A stretch of 32,962 nt of DNA from DATLWR01 sp035576205 (GTDB lineage Bacteria > Pseudomonadota > Zetaproteobacteria > Mariprofundales > Mariprofundaceae): the NCBI GenBank assembly GCA_035576205.1, contig DATLWR010000086.1, forward strand, positions 1-32,962, given 5' to 3'. Positions 1-7,332 of the stretch are shown here, piece after piece; position 1 is the first letter of the stretch; every line of letters starts with the position of its first letter. The notes below the pieces were generated by a model. It did not search any database, had not been told where the DNA came from, and saw only the letters and a program-made list of their open reading frames with translations. A program made the translations under genes and the position numbers.

Positions 1-355
1 CCTTGTAGCGTTTCATCTGCAGCAGCAGGCTGGCGTAGTTGTTGTGCGTGGCCGGGGAGTCGGATTTCAGGCGCAGCGATTTGCGGTAAAGCTTGTCCGC
101 CTTGTTCAGGTCGCCGCGCAGCCGCCAGGCGTAAGCCAGCGCATCCTGCACTTCCGGCTGATCGGGCAGGGCCGCATCGGATTGCATCAGCTCGTCGAAG
201 GCCTTCGGCAGCAAACCCCTGTTGAGGGCATCGATGCCCAGCTCATAATGGATTTTCGCCTTCTTCTGCTGTGCGGCATCGCTGGCCTTGTTTCCGGCAC
301 AGCCAGTCAGGAGCAGCGAGAAGGCCAGCAGCAGTTTCAGGGACACGTGCTTCAT
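1..355 (-). CDS. TPR-containing lipoprotein, PilF/PilW-like (3' end outside window)
   Basis: Only the first 118 codons are inside the window. The protein starts MKHVSLKLLLAFSLLLTGCAG, a lipoprotein signal peptide with lipobox LTGC, so Cys19 should be acylated and the protein anchored in a membrane. From about residue 33 the sequence reads as TPR-type helical hairpins (HYELGIDALNRGLLPKAFDEL, then DALAYAWRLRGDLNKADKLYRKSLRL, then SPATHNNYASLLLQMKRY). The start codon overlaps the stop of mtnP as ATGA, so translation is probably coupled. A TPR lipoprotein just downstream of rlmN is the usual place of pilF/pilW, the outer-membrane pilotin that helps type IV pilus secretin assembly in gammaproteobacteria. 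That assignment is inferred from context and the N-terminus only; another TPR lipoprotein is possible. Confidence 0.75.
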   Translation of the reverse strand, partial: MKHVSLKLLLAFSLLLTGCAGNKASDAAQQKKAKIHYELGIDALNRGLLPKAFDELMQSDAALPDQPEVQDALAYAWRLRGDLNKADKLYRKSLRLKSDSPATHNNYASLLLQMKRYK

Positions 356-1212
356 AGGAGTCGCTCCACAATGGCATGGATGGGACGGATGGCGGTATCG
401 TCCTGTTTGGAAAGGTTGGTGAAGATGCTGTGGTCGAGCACCTGCTGGCAGCCGCAGTCGCAGCTGTCAGGAGGAGCGGCGAGCAGATGCTCCAGCATCA
501 GGCGGGCATTGGCGACGTTGCTGTTCATGATCTCGATGATCGCACCCACCGATACATCCTCCTCCTCGTCGTGCCAGCAGTCGTAGTCGGTGCACATGGC
601 GACGGTGGCGTAACAGATCTCCGCCTCGCGGGCCAGCTTCGCCTCCGGCATGTTGGTCATGCCGATGATGTCCATGCCCCACTGGCGATAGAGCTCCGAC
701 TCGGCACGCGTGGAGAATTGCGGCCCCTGCATGACGAGGTAGGTGCCGGCACCGTGGGTGGTGATGCCGGCGGCCTGGCAGGCCTTGTCCAGCGCACCGC
801 GCAGGCAGTGGCAGACCGGGTCTCCCATCGGTACATGCGCGACGACCGGGCCGTTGAAGAAGGTTGCATCGCGGCCCTGGGTGCGGTCGACGAACTGGTC
901 GACCAGCACGAAGTGGCCCGGTTCGATATCGCGGCGCAGCGAGCCGACGGCCGAGATGGAGATCAGTTGCGTAACACCGGCCAGCTTCAGCGCGTAGATG
1001 TTGGCGCGGTAGTTGATCCGGTGCGGCGGCAGATGGTGATTGCTGCCGTGGCGGGGCAGGAAGACGAGCTCGCGTTCGCCGAAGCGGGCCAGGATCAGGT
1101 CGTCGGAGGGGGCACCGTAGGGGGTGTCGATTTGCAGGCGTTCAATGACCTCGATGCCGTGCATGGCGTAAAGACCACTGCCGCCAATGATGCCGATTCG
1201 GGCTGCTGTCAT
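352..1212 (-). CDS. mtnP: S-methyl-5'-thioadenosine phosphorylase
   Basis: A 286-residue purine nucleoside phosphorylase of the MTAP type, which splits methylthioadenosine with phosphate into adenine and 5-methylthioribose 1-phosphate in the methionine salvage pathway. Visible family signatures are GIIGGSGLY at residues 7-15, the phosphate-binding RHG with NYRANIYALK behind it, QGPQFSTRAES, and GMTNMPEAKLAREAEICYA followed by TDYDCW. The last two match the adenine-specific MTAP subgroup rather than methylthioinosine phosphorylases, which carry a shorter tail. The C-terminus has a CDCGC cluster (Cys251, 253, 255), resembling the CXC motif known from a thermophilic archaeal MTAP. Its ATG overlaps the rlmN stop as ATGA, and its own stop overlaps the following lipoprotein start the same way, so the three genes look like one transcript. 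Confidence 0.93.
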   Translation of the reverse strand: MTAARIGIIGGSGLYAMHGIEVIERLQIDTPYGAPSDDLILARFGERELVFLPRHGSNHHLPPHRINYRANIYALKLAGVTQLISISAVGSLRRDIEPGHFVLVDQFVDRTQGRDATFFNGPVVAHVPMGDPVCHCLRGALDKACQAAGITTHGAGTYLVMQGPQFSTRAESELYRQWGMDIIGMTNMPEAKLAREAEICYATVAMCTDYDCWHDEEEDVSVGAIIEIMNSNVANARLMLEHLLAAPPDSCDCGCQQVLDHSIFTNLSKQDDTAIRPIHAIVERLL

Positions 1213-2312
1213 TGCGCTCCCTTCTCCCGGACGCCGGAATCCCTTGCCGCCTTGAGCTGGCCGCAGGCAGCCATGATATCCTGGCCGCGCGATCGCCTTA
1301 CGGTGGCACGAACACCTTTTGAGATCAAGTGTTGCGCGAATGTATTCATGTTTTCCCTGCCGGTGCCGCGGTAGGGGCTGCCGGGGTAGGGGTTGAACTG
1401 GATCAGGTTGACGCGCTCACGATCACGGTTCACGAAACGGACCAGCGCCTCGAGGTCTTCGGGCCGGTCGTTGACCCCCTCCAGCATCACGTACTCCAGC
1501 GTGATATGGCGCTGCGCCGGCAGCGGATAGTCGTTGAGGCAGGCGCGCAGCTCGGCCAGCGGATGTTTGCGGTTGATCGGCACCAGTTCGTCGCGCAGCG
1601 CATCGATGGCCGCATGCAGCGAGATGGCGAGATTGACAGGCTGTTCCTCCCCGAGCCGGCGGATCTGAGGTACCAGGCCGGAGGTCGAAACGGTGATGCG
1701 GCGGCGGGAGATGTGCAGGCCGTCCTCGGACATCAGTAGTCTCAAGCTATCATGCACACCCGCTTCGTTGGCCATCGGCTCGCCCATGCCCATGTAGACG
1801 ATATGGCTGACCTCGTTGTGCAGGCCGGCCGGCATGGGATCGTTCCTGAGGTCGTGCTTGATGGCGAGGATCTGGGCGATGATTTCGCCGGCGGTCAGGT
1901 TGGCCTCGAACTTCTGGGTGCCGGTATAGCAGAACGGGCAATCGAGCACGCAACCGACCTGTGACGAGATGCAGACCGTGCCGCGCTCCTCCTCGGGGAT
2001 GAAGACCGATTCGACCTGTTTGCCGCGCACCCGCTCGCGCTGCAGCTCGAACAGGTATTTGCGGGTGCCGTCCGTTGAGCACTGCCGTTCGATCAGGCGC
2101 AGCGGTTCGCACTGCATGCCGCTGCAGAGCAGTTCGCGCAGCGCCTGCGGAATGTTGCGCATTTCGTCGGGATTGGTGATGCCCTTGTTGCGCCACTCCA
2201 GCAGCTGTTTGGCACGGAATTTCGGCTGACCGTGCTGCTGCATCCAGTCATCGAGTTCGGCGGCGGTCATGGCCGGGAGTTGCGGCAGGAGAGGTGGAAT
2301 CGGATGACTCAT
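1209..2312 (-). CDS. rlmN: Dual-specificity 23S rRNA/tRNA adenine-C2 methyltransferase RlmN
   Basis: Radical SAM enzyme that methylates C2 of A2503 in 23S rRNA and A37 in a subset of tRNAs. The cluster-binding CX3CX2C motif is seen as VGCVLDCPFCYTG. The methyl-carrying C-terminal cysteine is in RSRGQDIMAACGQL, and KQVESVFIPEEERGTVCISSQ precedes the cluster as in the family. I chose the ATG at 2312 (MSHPIPPLLPQL, 367 residues); an in-frame ATG at 2339 would add nine residues (MLASCHNAR) with nothing family-like in them. Neither start has a Shine-Dalgarno sequence. The gene is divergent from the ATP-grasp gene at 2358, so both promoters must lie in the short gap or within the opposite coding sequences. 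It is the first gene of the rlmN-mtnP-lipoprotein unit. Confidence 0.95.
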   Translation of the reverse strand: MSHPIPPLLPQLPAMTAAELDDWMQQHGQPKFRAKQLLEWRNKGITNPDEMRNIPQALRELLCSGMQCEPLRLIERQCSTDGTRKYLFELQRERVRGKQVESVFIPEEERGTVCISSQVGCVLDCPFCYTGTQKFEANLTAGEIIAQILAIKHDLRNDPMPAGLHNEVSHIVYMGMGEPMANEAGVHDSLRLLMSEDGLHISRRRITVSTSGLVPQIRRLGEEQPVNLAISLHAAIDALRDELVPINRKHPLAELRACLNDYPLPAQRHITLEYVMLEGVNDRPEDLEALVRFVNRDRERVNLIQFNPYPGSPYRGTGRENMNTFAQHLISKGVRATVRRSRGQDIMAACGQLKAARDSGVREKGAQ

Positions 2313-2357
2313 GCGCGCATTGTGACAGCTGGCCAGCATCTAAGGTAGCGTTGCCGC

Positions 2358-3416
2358 ATGCCGCTGGCCTCCGAACAACCGATCATCATTTCGCGCCCTG
2401 ATTTCGAGCGGATGCTCGGTTTTGCGCGGGCCGTACTCCGGTTGACCGCCAATGCCTCCTATCTCGATCTGCTTCACGCCGCTCTGCCCTCTGCCGCGCG
2501 TTTCGATCCGGGCTGCGCCAGCATGCTGATGGGCTACGACTTCCATCTCACCGCCGACGGGCCGAAGCTGATCGAGATCAACAACAATGCCGGCGGCATC
2601 TACCGCCGCGCCGGCCACTGGCTGGCACAGCAGGCGGAGCTGTTCGACGAACCGCTCGAGGCGCGTCTGCTGTCGATGTTTCCCGAAACCTGGCGAAGCA
2701 TCGCCATCATGGACGAGGCGATCCGGGAACAGTACATGTACCCGGAGATGCTGGCCTATGCGCGGCTGCTGGAAGCGGATGGGCGGACGGTCTGGCTGTG
2801 CGAGCCGCAGGAGATTTCGGGGATGGCGGCGGGACTGTCGTTGGAGGGGAAGCGGATCGACGCCATCTACAACCGTCATACCGATTTCTACCTCGAAACG
2901 GAGGCTTTGGCCGCGGTACGACAGGCCTATCTGGCCGGCAGCGTGGCGCTGAATCCGCATCCGCGCAGCTACGCGCTGATCGGCGACAAGTCCCGCATGG
3001 TCGACTGGTGGCGGCCTGGGCTGCTGGAGCGCTGTGTCGGGCCGGAGGAGGTGGTTCTGATCCGCGAGGTGACGCCGGAAACCCGACTCTTGGCGGAGAT
3101 GGAGCGCGACGCGGTCTGGAGCGATCGCAATGCCTGGATGTTCAAGCCGTCAGCACGGCACGGCGGCAAGGGGGTGGTGACCGGCCGCAGTATCAGTCGC
3201 AAGCGTTTCGACGAGCTCGACGGGGCAACCACCGTCATGCAGCGCTTCGTGCCGCCCAGCGAGGTGACGATCGACGGGGCGACCTTCAAGCTGGATGTCC
3301 GCCTCTACATGCACGGTGAGCGTCTGATCGCGCTGGCCGGCCGGGTGTGGCGCGGGCAGCTGACCAACTTCCGCGAGCCGGGTAGCGGCTGGGTGAGCCT
3401 GGCGGTTCATGACTGA
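2358..3416 (+). CDS. Circularly permuted ATP-grasp family protein of unknown substrate
   Basis: A 352-residue soluble protein whose motif order fits circularly permuted ATP-grasp enzymes. GYDFHLTADGPKLIEINNNAGG lies near the N-terminus (residues 59-80, with E73 and N75/N76). YNRHTDFYLE follows at 171-180, and then NPHPRSYALIGDKSRM at 199-214. The lysine/glycine-rich ATP loop WMFKPSARHGGKGVV is at 260-274, and VMQRFVPPSEV and KLDVRLYMHGERLIALAGRVW close the protein. ATP-grasp enzymes join a carboxylate, activated as acylphosphate, to an amine, thiol or hydroxyl; here the substrate is unknown. Only a weak AAGGT lies 11 bases before the ATG. The stop overlaps the next gene start by 8 bases (ATGACTGA), so it is coupled to the two sugar-transferase-like genes that follow. 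I do not recognise a named family member. Confidence 0.72.
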   Translation: MPLASEQPIIISRPDFERMLGFARAVLRLTANASYLDLLHAALPSAARFDPGCASMLMGYDFHLTADGPKLIEINNNAGGIYRRAGHWLAQQAELFDEPLEARLLSMFPETWRSIAIMDEAIREQYMYPEMLAYARLLEADGRTVWLCEPQEISGMAAGLSLEGKRIDAIYNRHTDFYLETEALAAVRQAYLAGSVALNPHPRSYALIGDKSRMVDWWRPGLLERCVGPEEVVLIREVTPETRLLAEMERDAVWSDRNAWMFKPSARHGGKGVVTGRSISRKRFDELDGATTVMQRFVPPSEVTIDGATFKLDVRLYMHGERLIALAGRVWRGQLTNFREPGSGWVSLAVHD

Positions 3417-4095
3417 TCCGACCGTGGCGGTCGTGGTGCCGCTGCGCAACGAAATCGGGCTGTTGCCGGCGGCACGGCAGCGGTGGCTGTCACTGGGGGC
3501 GGACGAACTGCTCGTCGTCGACGGCGGTTCGGTGGACGGTAGCTGCGAATATCTTCAGGACTCCGGCCTGAGATGGCTGGCAAGCGGCGCGGGTCGCGCC
3601 CGCCAGATGAATGCTGGCGCCGCCGTATGTAATTCAGATATTATTGTTTTTTTACACGTTGATACAGTTGTTTCTTCAAGTGACATATTAGTTATTCGTG
3701 AGGCGATGCAGGATGCCAGCGTGGCCGGAGGACGGTTCGATGTCCGGCTGGACGGGCAACAGATGCTGTTGCGTATCGTCGAGCGTTTCATCAACTGGCG
3801 CTCGCGCCTGACCCGCATCAGTACCGGCGATCAGGCGATATTCGTGCGCCGTGAGGTGTTCGAGCGTCTCGGCGGCTTTCCTGAGCTGCCGCTGATGGAG
3901 GATATCGAATTCTCCCGGCGACTGAAGCGGCAGGGGGGGATCGCCTGCCTGAAGCGGACGGTGACCACCTCGAGCCGCCGCTGGGAGAAGCATGGCATCC
4001 TGCGCACCGTCGTGCTGATGTGGTGGTTGCGCCTGTTGTACTGGCTGGGGGTTCCGGCACAGAGATTGGCGGCCATGTATCGCGAGACGCGCTGA
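3409..4095 (+). CDS. Family-2 glycosyltransferase (TIGR04283-like)
   Basis: A 228-residue GT-A fold glycosyltransferase. The start VAVVVPLRNEIG, the nucleotide-binding VVDGGSVDGS, GRARQMNAGA, FLHVDT (the metal-binding DxD position), GDQAIFVRR and PLMEDIEFSRRLKR are all present in the usual order. This short form with GRARQMNAGA and MEDIEFSRRL matches the family called transferase 2, rSAM/selenodomain-associated, several members of which sit in arsenosugar-type clusters. No TM-rich tail is visible, although MWWLRLLYWLGVPAQ near residues 203-217 could touch the membrane. It overlaps the ATP-grasp gene by 8 bases, and its stop shares one base with the next start (TGATG). Positions 3626-3700, which encode the conserved FLHVDT region, have only about 27% GC. 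The acceptor and sugar donor are unknown. Confidence 0.85.
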   Translation: MTDPTVAVVVPLRNEIGLLPAARQRWLSLGADELLVVDGGSVDGSCEYLQDSGLRWLASGAGRARQMNAGAAVCNSDIIVFLHVDTVVSSSDILVIREAMQDASVAGGRFDVRLDGQQMLLRIVERFINWRSRLTRISTGDQAIFVRREVFERLGGFPELPLMEDIEFSRRLKRQGGIACLKRTVTTSSRRWEKHGILRTVVLMWWLRLLYWLGVPAQRLAAMYRETR

Positions 4096-4727
4096 TGCGG
4101 GCGGTGATCATGTGCAAGGCGCCGGTAGCTGGGAGAGTGAAAACCCGGCTGCAACCCGAATACACCCCTGAGGCCGCTGCCAGGTTACATGCTGCGATGG
4201 CCGAAACGGTGATCCGGCGCGCCCGCCATGTGTTCGGCGACGTGGTGGTGGCGGCGGACGACCCGACACATCCGTTTTTTGCGGCGCTTGCCGTGGCTGT
4301 CGTGCCGCAGGGGGAGGGTAGCCTCGGTGAACGGATGGCGCGGTTGCTGGTGCGACTATGGAATGCGGAAGATGGCGGCATGGTGTTTCTCGGCACCGAT
4401 TCGCCGCACATGCCCGACAACCGCCTGCAGGCCGCCGTCGATCTCGCGGCAACGCATGATGTCGTCTTCGGTCCGGTGGAGGACGGCGGCTACGATCTCA
4501 TCGCCCTTGCCGGGCCTCTTGCCGGACTGTTTGCCGATATCGACTGGGGGACGCCGGCGGTGCTGCGGCAGAGTCTCGAGCGGGCGGCAGCCCTGTCGCT
4601 GCATGTCGGCATGCTGGAGCTTTCGTTCGATGTCGATTCGGCCGCCGATCTCAGGCGGGCGATCGAGGCCGGCTGGCCGTGCCCGGCCGGGCTGGCGGAT
4701 GACTCAGGACTGACTAGCCGCCGATGA
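4095..4727 (+). CDS. CofC-like glycosyl/nucleotidyltransferase (TIGR04282/DUF2064)
   Basis: A 210-residue protein of the CofC/MobA-like nucleotidyltransferase fold. Diagnostic stretches are MRAVIMCKAPVAGRVKTRL at the start, GSLGERMARLL, VFLGTDSPHMP with the metal-binding aspartate, and FGPVEDGGYDLIAL. This combination matches transferase 1, rSAM/selenodomain-associated, which often neighbours the transferase 2 family found just upstream. I placed the start at the ATG at 4095, which shares its A with the upstream stop. A longer reading from 4020 only adds sequence lying within the upstream gene. Its last 14 bases overlap the convergent kinase-HDOD gene, and no terminator hairpin separates the two. 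The product made with the upstream glycosyltransferase and ATP-grasp enzyme is unknown, and no radical SAM partner is in the window. Confidence 0.85.
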   Translation: MRAVIMCKAPVAGRVKTRLQPEYTPEAAARLHAAMAETVIRRARHVFGDVVVAADDPTHPFFAALAVAVVPQGEGSLGERMARLLVRLWNAEDGGMVFLGTDSPHMPDNRLQAAVDLAATHDVVFGPVEDGGYDLIALAGPLAGLFADIDWGTPAVLRQSLERAAALSLHVGMLELSFDVDSAADLRRAIEAGWPCPAGLADDSGLTSRR

Positions 4728-6756
4728 CTTCGTAGGCTTGGCGGATTTTGGCCAGCTCCTGCTTCAGCCGGCTGTAGGAGGCGAGATCCTTCAGCGGCAG
4801 GCGCAGCGGCTGGCGCAGTAGTCCCTCCGTGGCGGCGATGTGGCTTCGCTGGGCCGGTGCCCAGATGGTATCGGGCTTGTTGTTATCCTCTTTCTCGAAG
4901 TCCTGCAGCAGCAGATGCGCCATATGGTTCATCATGATGGCCGGCTGCATGTCGATCGGCCAGACATCGGCCGAGTGCCACTCCGGATGATGGTGGAAAT
5001 AGATAAAGCGGTGGATGGTGCGCGGCAGCCGCCAGTGCAGCGCCAGCATCATGCCGGCATCGATATGGGTGTAGCCGAGTACATCCCACTCGGCACGCAA
5101 CGACGGCGAGCCGGCGGAGATCGCCACCTTCAGGCGCTGCAGGGTCTCGTCGTCCTCGGCATGCAGGATCGCGAGCTTGCCGATATCGTGCAGCATGCCG
5201 AACAGGCTGGCGGATTTGCCGGCGACGATGGACGAATAGTCGCACAGCGCCCGCGACAGCATGGCGATCGCCTGGCTGTGGTACCAGAGCTGGCGGGTTT
5301 CGCTGGCGATGGAAATGGCGTCATCTTCGGATGGATCAGCCAGGGCGGCGATATCGGGAAACAGCTTCTGCAGCAGGAAATCGTGGATGTTGTCCATGCC
5401 GAGGCGGGCAATGGCAATGGCGACATTGGTCACCTTGTTGCCGGGCATCGCATAGCCTGCACTGTTGGCCAGCCGCAGGACATGCGCAGCCAGATCCGGA
5501 GCCTTGCTGATTTCGACGGCCAGGTCGGAGGGGGCCGAATCCGGGTCGTCCAGAATGCGGGCCAGGCGACCCCATATCTCCGGCAGCGGCGGGATGCTTT
5601 CGATCGAGCGTTTCAGTTTCTGCAGCGTGATACGGTCGATCGGCGGCGGCGACCGCAGGTCGAGCGGCGGCTCGGCAGGTGCCTCCGGCGAATGGCGGAA
5701 AGCCCAGAGCATGGTTTGCTGCGGCGCTTCCTTCATCAAGCCGTTGTCGACCGATGCCACCGTGGATGCGGCGGTATCGCCACCTTTCTTGCCGGTACTG
5801 TTCAGCTTGGCATGCAATTCCGAGAAGGTCATGCCCTTCAGGCTCGGGGGTACCGGCTTGCCGATCTTGTGCAGCCGCTCGATCACGGCCTCGCAATTGG
5901 CCGGGCGATCGTCGGGCGACTTCTCCAGCAGTGCCATGATCAGGTCGGAAAGGGGCGGCGGGATATCGGCATTCAGCGTTTCCGGACGGGCAGGAACGTG
6001 GCGGACGTGCTTCTCCATCAGCTCGAATTCACCGCCACCTGTCGAGGTAAACGGGAGCTGGCCGGTGCAGATGCGGTAGAGCATGACACCGAACGAATAG
6101 AGGTCGGCGCGACCGTCGATGTCTCGACCGATGATCTGTTCCGGCGCCATGTAGAAGTAGGTGCCGACGGCCGCGCCGCTCTCGGTGATGTCCTCGCCGG
6201 GTTTCTTGCTCTTGGCCAGACCGAAATCCATCAGTTTGATGCCGCCGTCATCGGAGAGGAAAACGTTGGAAAGCTTCATGTCGCGGTGTACGACACCATG
6301 AGCGTGCGCGGCTCCGAGGCCGGCCATGACCGCCTCGGAAATGGCGATAACCTCCCCCCAGGCCGGGACGCCGCGCTGCTGGATGAAGTCCTTCAGGGTG
6401 CAGCCGACCACCAGTTCCATGACGAGCGCCATGATTGTTTCGCTGTCGACGACGTCGAGCAGGGTGACGATGTTGGGGTGCTGGAACTGGCTGTGGGTGC
6501 GTGCTTCGCGCCGGAAGCGCTCGATCTGTTTCAGCTCGCCGAGCAGACGACGGTGAAGTACCTTGATGGCCACGTCGCGCTCGAGATTCTCGTCGAAGCC
6601 GTGGTAGACCATACCCATGCCGCCCTGGCCGATTTTCTCGAGCAGACGGTAGTGGCCGATCCGCGCCGGCTCGTTGCCGTCGCTGAGGATCTGTCCGCAG
6701 GCAAGGCAGAAGGCTTGCTTCTTCGAATAGAATGTACCGCAGTCAGGACATTGCAT
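4714..6756 (-). CDS. Zinc-ribbon / Ser-Thr protein kinase / HDOD fusion protein
   Basis: A 680-residue three-part signalling protein. Residues 3-21 form a zinc ribbon (CPDC then CLAC). Residues about 34-300 are a Hanks-type kinase that looks active: glycine loop GQGGMG at 44-49, VAIK lysine 65, HRDMKLSN with Asp159, DFG with Asp177 and APEQ at 204-207. A Pro/Ala-rich linker follows (about 300-375). The HDOD domain runs from about 376 to the end: LKRSIESIPPLPEIWGRLARILDDPDSAPSDLA, LRLANSAGYAMPG, and MLHDIGK at 521-527, where a His-Asp pair is kept. No membrane segment or PASTA repeat is visible, so it should be cytoplasmic. It lies 30 bases after trmO and is probably the last gene of the clpS-clpA-trmO transcript. 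No SD is evident before the ATG. Substrates are unknown. Confidence 0.9.
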   Translation of the reverse strand: MQCPDCGTFYSKKQAFCLACGQILSDGNEPARIGHYRLLEKIGQGGMGMVYHGFDENLERDVAIKVLHRRLLGELKQIERFRREARTHSQFQHPNIVTLLDVVDSETIMALVMELVVGCTLKDFIQQRGVPAWGEVIAISEAVMAGLGAAHAHGVVHRDMKLSNVFLSDDGGIKLMDFGLAKSKKPGEDITESGAAVGTYFYMAPEQIIGRDIDGRADLYSFGVMLYRICTGQLPFTSTGGGEFELMEKHVRHVPARPETLNADIPPPLSDLIMALLEKSPDDRPANCEAVIERLHKIGKPVPPSLKGMTFSELHAKLNSTGKKGGDTAASTVASVDNGLMKEAPQQTMLWAFRHSPEAPAEPPLDLRSPPPIDRITLQKLKRSIESIPPLPEIWGRLARILDDPDSAPSDLAVEISKAPDLAAHVLRLANSAGYAMPGNKVTNVAIAIARLGMDNIHDFLLQKLFPDIAALADPSEDDAISIASETRQLWYHSQAIAMLSRALCDYSSIVAGKSASLFGMLHDIGKLAILHAEDDETLQRLKVAISAGSPSLRAEWDVLGYTHIDAGMMLALHWRLPRTIHRFIYFHHHPEWHSADVWPIDMQPAIMMNHMAHLLLQDFEKEDNNKPDTIWAPAQRSHIAATEGLLRQPLRLPLKDLASYSRLKQELAKIRQAYEVIGG

Positions 6757-6786
6757 GTGTGGATTGTTTGCCGGCCGCCGTCGAAG

Positions 6787-7332
6787 TCAAGGAAGGGTGC
6801 GGGCAACCGGTTGTCCGGCGATTCCGGCCTCGTCCAGCCAGCCTGGTTTGGCATCGGGGAAAGCATCGGCGAATGGCAGGTAGGGCTTGATGTCGAGCAC
6901 CGGCGTGCCGTCCAGCATGTCGTGGGTTTCGATATACAGGGTGCGGCCGCTGATGCGGTTCAGGCGCACCGCCGACAGCCCGATGCTGTTCGGCCGGTGC
7001 GGTGCACGTGTCGAGAAGAGGCCGCGCCGGATCCTCGGACCTCGCGGCGGCAGCACCGTCGGGTTCCAGCCCTGGTTCAGATGCATCCAGTAGAGCACCC
7101 ACAGATGCGAGAAGCCGTCCAGGTCGCCGAGCGCCTGCTCGAAATTCATGCCGGCGTTCAGCACGATGCTTGCCGGTGCGGCTTCGCCGAGCACCGGTTG
7201 CCTGGGGGCGGCGAAACGCTCCCGGAACGGGCTGTGAACCACGCCGATGGCCTGCATCTCGATGCGCATCGAGGCGGAGTCACTGTGGTCGAACTGGTCG
7301 GTATAGCTTTTGGCCGGCTTGTCGGGGTTCAT
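6787..7332 (-). CDS. trmO: tRNA (adenine(37)-N6)-methyltransferase TrmO-like (TsaA/YaeB family)
   Basis: A 181-residue protein of the TsaA/TrmO family, which in E. coli uses S-adenosylmethionine to methylate N6 of t6A37 in tRNA-Thr. The family start IGVVHSPFRERFAAPRQPVLGEA is visible from residue 28, followed by GFSHLWVLYWMHLNQGW, the highly conserved RAPHRPNSIGLSAVRL, and TPVLDIKPYLPFADAFPDA. The ATG at 7332 overlaps the clpA stop as ATGA. This gives about 25 residues before the conserved core, so a start at the internal ATG 7269 (MRIEMQAIGVV) is also possible. The same frame stays open far upstream, but that part is the antisense-like shadow of clpA. Position in the clp operon suggests co-expression and not a shared pathway. 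Confidence 0.88.
   Translation of the reverse strand: MNPDKPAKSYTDQFDHSDSASMRIEMQAIGVVHSPFRERFAAPRQPVLGEAAPASIVLNAGMNFEQALGDLDGFSHLWVLYWMHLNQGWNPTVLPPRGPRIRRGLFSTRAPHRPNSIGLSAVRLNRISGRTLYIETHDMLDGTPVLDIKPYLPFADAFPDAKPGWLDEAGIAGQPVARTLP

Noticed and set aside
376..1374. Plus-strand frame opposite mtnP
   Set aside because: mtnP is certain from its motifs and the opposing frame shows no domain.
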